From: Peptostreptococcaceae bacterium | GTDB taxonomy: Bacteria > Bacillota > Clostridia > Peptostreptococcales > Anaerovoracaceae | Assembly (NCBI GenBank): GCA_016650115.1 | Contig: JAENWI010000121.1 | Coordinates: 1 to 5,155 of the forward strand | Reading direction: 5' to 3' | Length of the DNA: 5,155 nucleotides | In this document: piece by piece, positions 4,706 to 5,155 of the stretch | Layout: the number at the start of each line of letters is the position of its first letter | Position numbering within the stretch: position 1 is the stretch's first letter | Position numbers and translations under genes: made by a program | The notes under the pieces: model-generated | The model's database searches: none | What the model was told of the DNA's origin: nothing | The model's input: the letters and a program-made list of their open reading frames with translations, nothing else

Positions 4706-5155
4706 TTGCAAACAACAGCTAGCGTAAAATTGCTTCCAACAAAAGCACAAAAGGTGTTAATCAAATCGACAATGAAAGAATATATCAAATTGGTAAATTC
4801 TATCGTGGCCGATTATGTTGGCGTAATGAAGAATCTTAAATATACAAGCAAGGATGTCTCAGCTAATTTGCCAAGTGCTTTGAAAAACCAAGCAATAAGG
4901 GACTCTTCCAGTGTTTTCAAAAAGTACAAAAAGGATGTGTCCATAAGTGCTAAAAGTAAAAAAGCTCGGACAAAAGCAAAGTCCCTTGCCGAACCTAAAG
5001 AAGTGAAAGTTCCTATTCTGAAAAAGGAAGTAGCTATTTGGAACAACCAGAATTTTAACGTTGAAAATAGTCTTGTTTGCTTTCCCGTTATGATTAACGG
5101 GAAGTCCAAGAAGATTAAAGTTAAAGCAGTAATAGCATCGTATCAGGATGAAAAA
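4706..5155 (+). CDS. tnpB: TnpB (OrfB, IS605-family RNA-guided nuclease), N-terminal 150 codons
   Basis: An open frame from TTG 4706 (SD AAGGAG 4694-4699, 6-nt spacer) to the right edge with no stop. The protein starts MQTTASVKLLPTKAQKVLI, the usual beta-strand plus K-L-x-P-T start of OrfB proteins. Next comes a helical segment with NLPSALKNQAIRDSSSVFKKY (the OrfB_IS605 N-terminal helix-turn-helix-like region), then VPILKKEVAIWNNQNF and VCFPVMINGKSKKIKVKA (residues about 110-145), typical of the domain before the RuvC-like nuclease. The catalytic part and C-terminal zinc finger lie beyond the window, so activity cannot be judged. TnpB proteins are guide-RNA-directed DNA nucleases encoded by IS200/IS605 elements, with the guide (omega) RNA made from the right end, also off the window. 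The best start is TTG; an ATG-based choice would lose the conserved N-terminus. Confidence 0.85.
   Translation, partial: MQTTASVKLLPTKAQKVLIKSTMKEYIKLVNSIVADYVGVMKNLKYTSKDVSANLPSALKNQAIRDSSSVFKKYKKDVSISAKSKKARTKAKSLAEPKEVKVPILKKEVAIWNNQNFNVENSLVCFPVMINGKSKKIKVKAVIASYQDEK

Larger units (their letters stand above)
4566..5155 (+). mobile_element. IS200/IS605-type (tnpB-carrying) element, left part; right end beyond the window
   Basis: The candidate left end is a TTAC target-like tetranucleotide (4562-4565). An imperfect palindrome follows 13 nt inside: TAAAGC (4579-4584) with GCTTTA (4590-4595), and the alternative CCCC (4584-4587) with GGGG (4601-4604). Subterminal hairpins of this style mark the ends of IS200/IS605 elements, which have no inverted terminal repeats. 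No tnpA (Y1 transposase) gene lies between this end and tnpB, so within the window this is a tnpB-only (IS1341-like) arrangement. The boundary is inferred. Confidence 0.6.

Noticed and set aside
4813..5109. Minus-strand open frame of 98 codons
   Set aside because: It is antisense to the clear tnpB coding frame and is explained by that gene's Lys-rich codons read backwards.
1..5155. CRISPR array
   Set aside because: No regularly spaced repeats were seen on either strand.

Overview
The window looks like a low-GC Gram-positive anaerobe, most likely a clostridial (Clostridia/Lachnospiraceae-like) chromosome. The signs are AT-rich spacers, strong AGGAGG-type ribosome binding sites, a lipoprotein signal peptide, an NrdD-tail-like small protein and a tRNA with encoded CCA. 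Species cannot be told from this sequence.

Layout. Positions 1-378 hold a 5'-truncated IS30-family transposase fragment on the minus strand, running off the left edge. A 20-bp perfect inverted repeat follows (379-431). A strong promoter (463-491) then starts a leader of about 180 nt. The leader has a 20-codon ORF with three consecutive tyrosine codons, several alternative helices and an intrinsic terminator (643-679). Downstream is a compact three-gene ABC importer operon: lipoprotein (780-1775), permease (1818-2711) and ATPase (2713-3507). It ends at a hairpin that can also serve the convergent small gene at 3630-3917, which resembles the C-terminal tail of the anaerobic ribonucleotide reductase NrdD.

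The right third is mosaic. It has a C-terminal remnant of an MFS-like transporter (4078-4251, minus), a complete tRNA-Arg(CCT) (4304-4378, plus), a hairpin, and a 34-codon coiled-coil-like remnant (4461-4565, minus). Last comes the left part of an IS200/IS605-type element whose tnpB gene (from 4706) runs off the right edge. The tnpB promoter carries a perfect GAAC-N4-GTTC palindrome, a LexA/SOS-box-like site, between its -35 and -10.

How the parts work together. The importer belongs to the TrpXYZ-like (COG2984/COG4120/COG1101) group. The Tyr/Phe-rich leader peptide, with a terminator and a competing 8-bp antiterminator helix, suggests ribosome-mediated attenuation responding to charged tRNA-Tyr (or aromatic amino acids generally). 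The imported substrate would then be tyrosine or a related aromatic compound. This is an inference; the structural elements themselves can be read directly. It is the most interesting system here, followed by the possible SOS control of tnpB.
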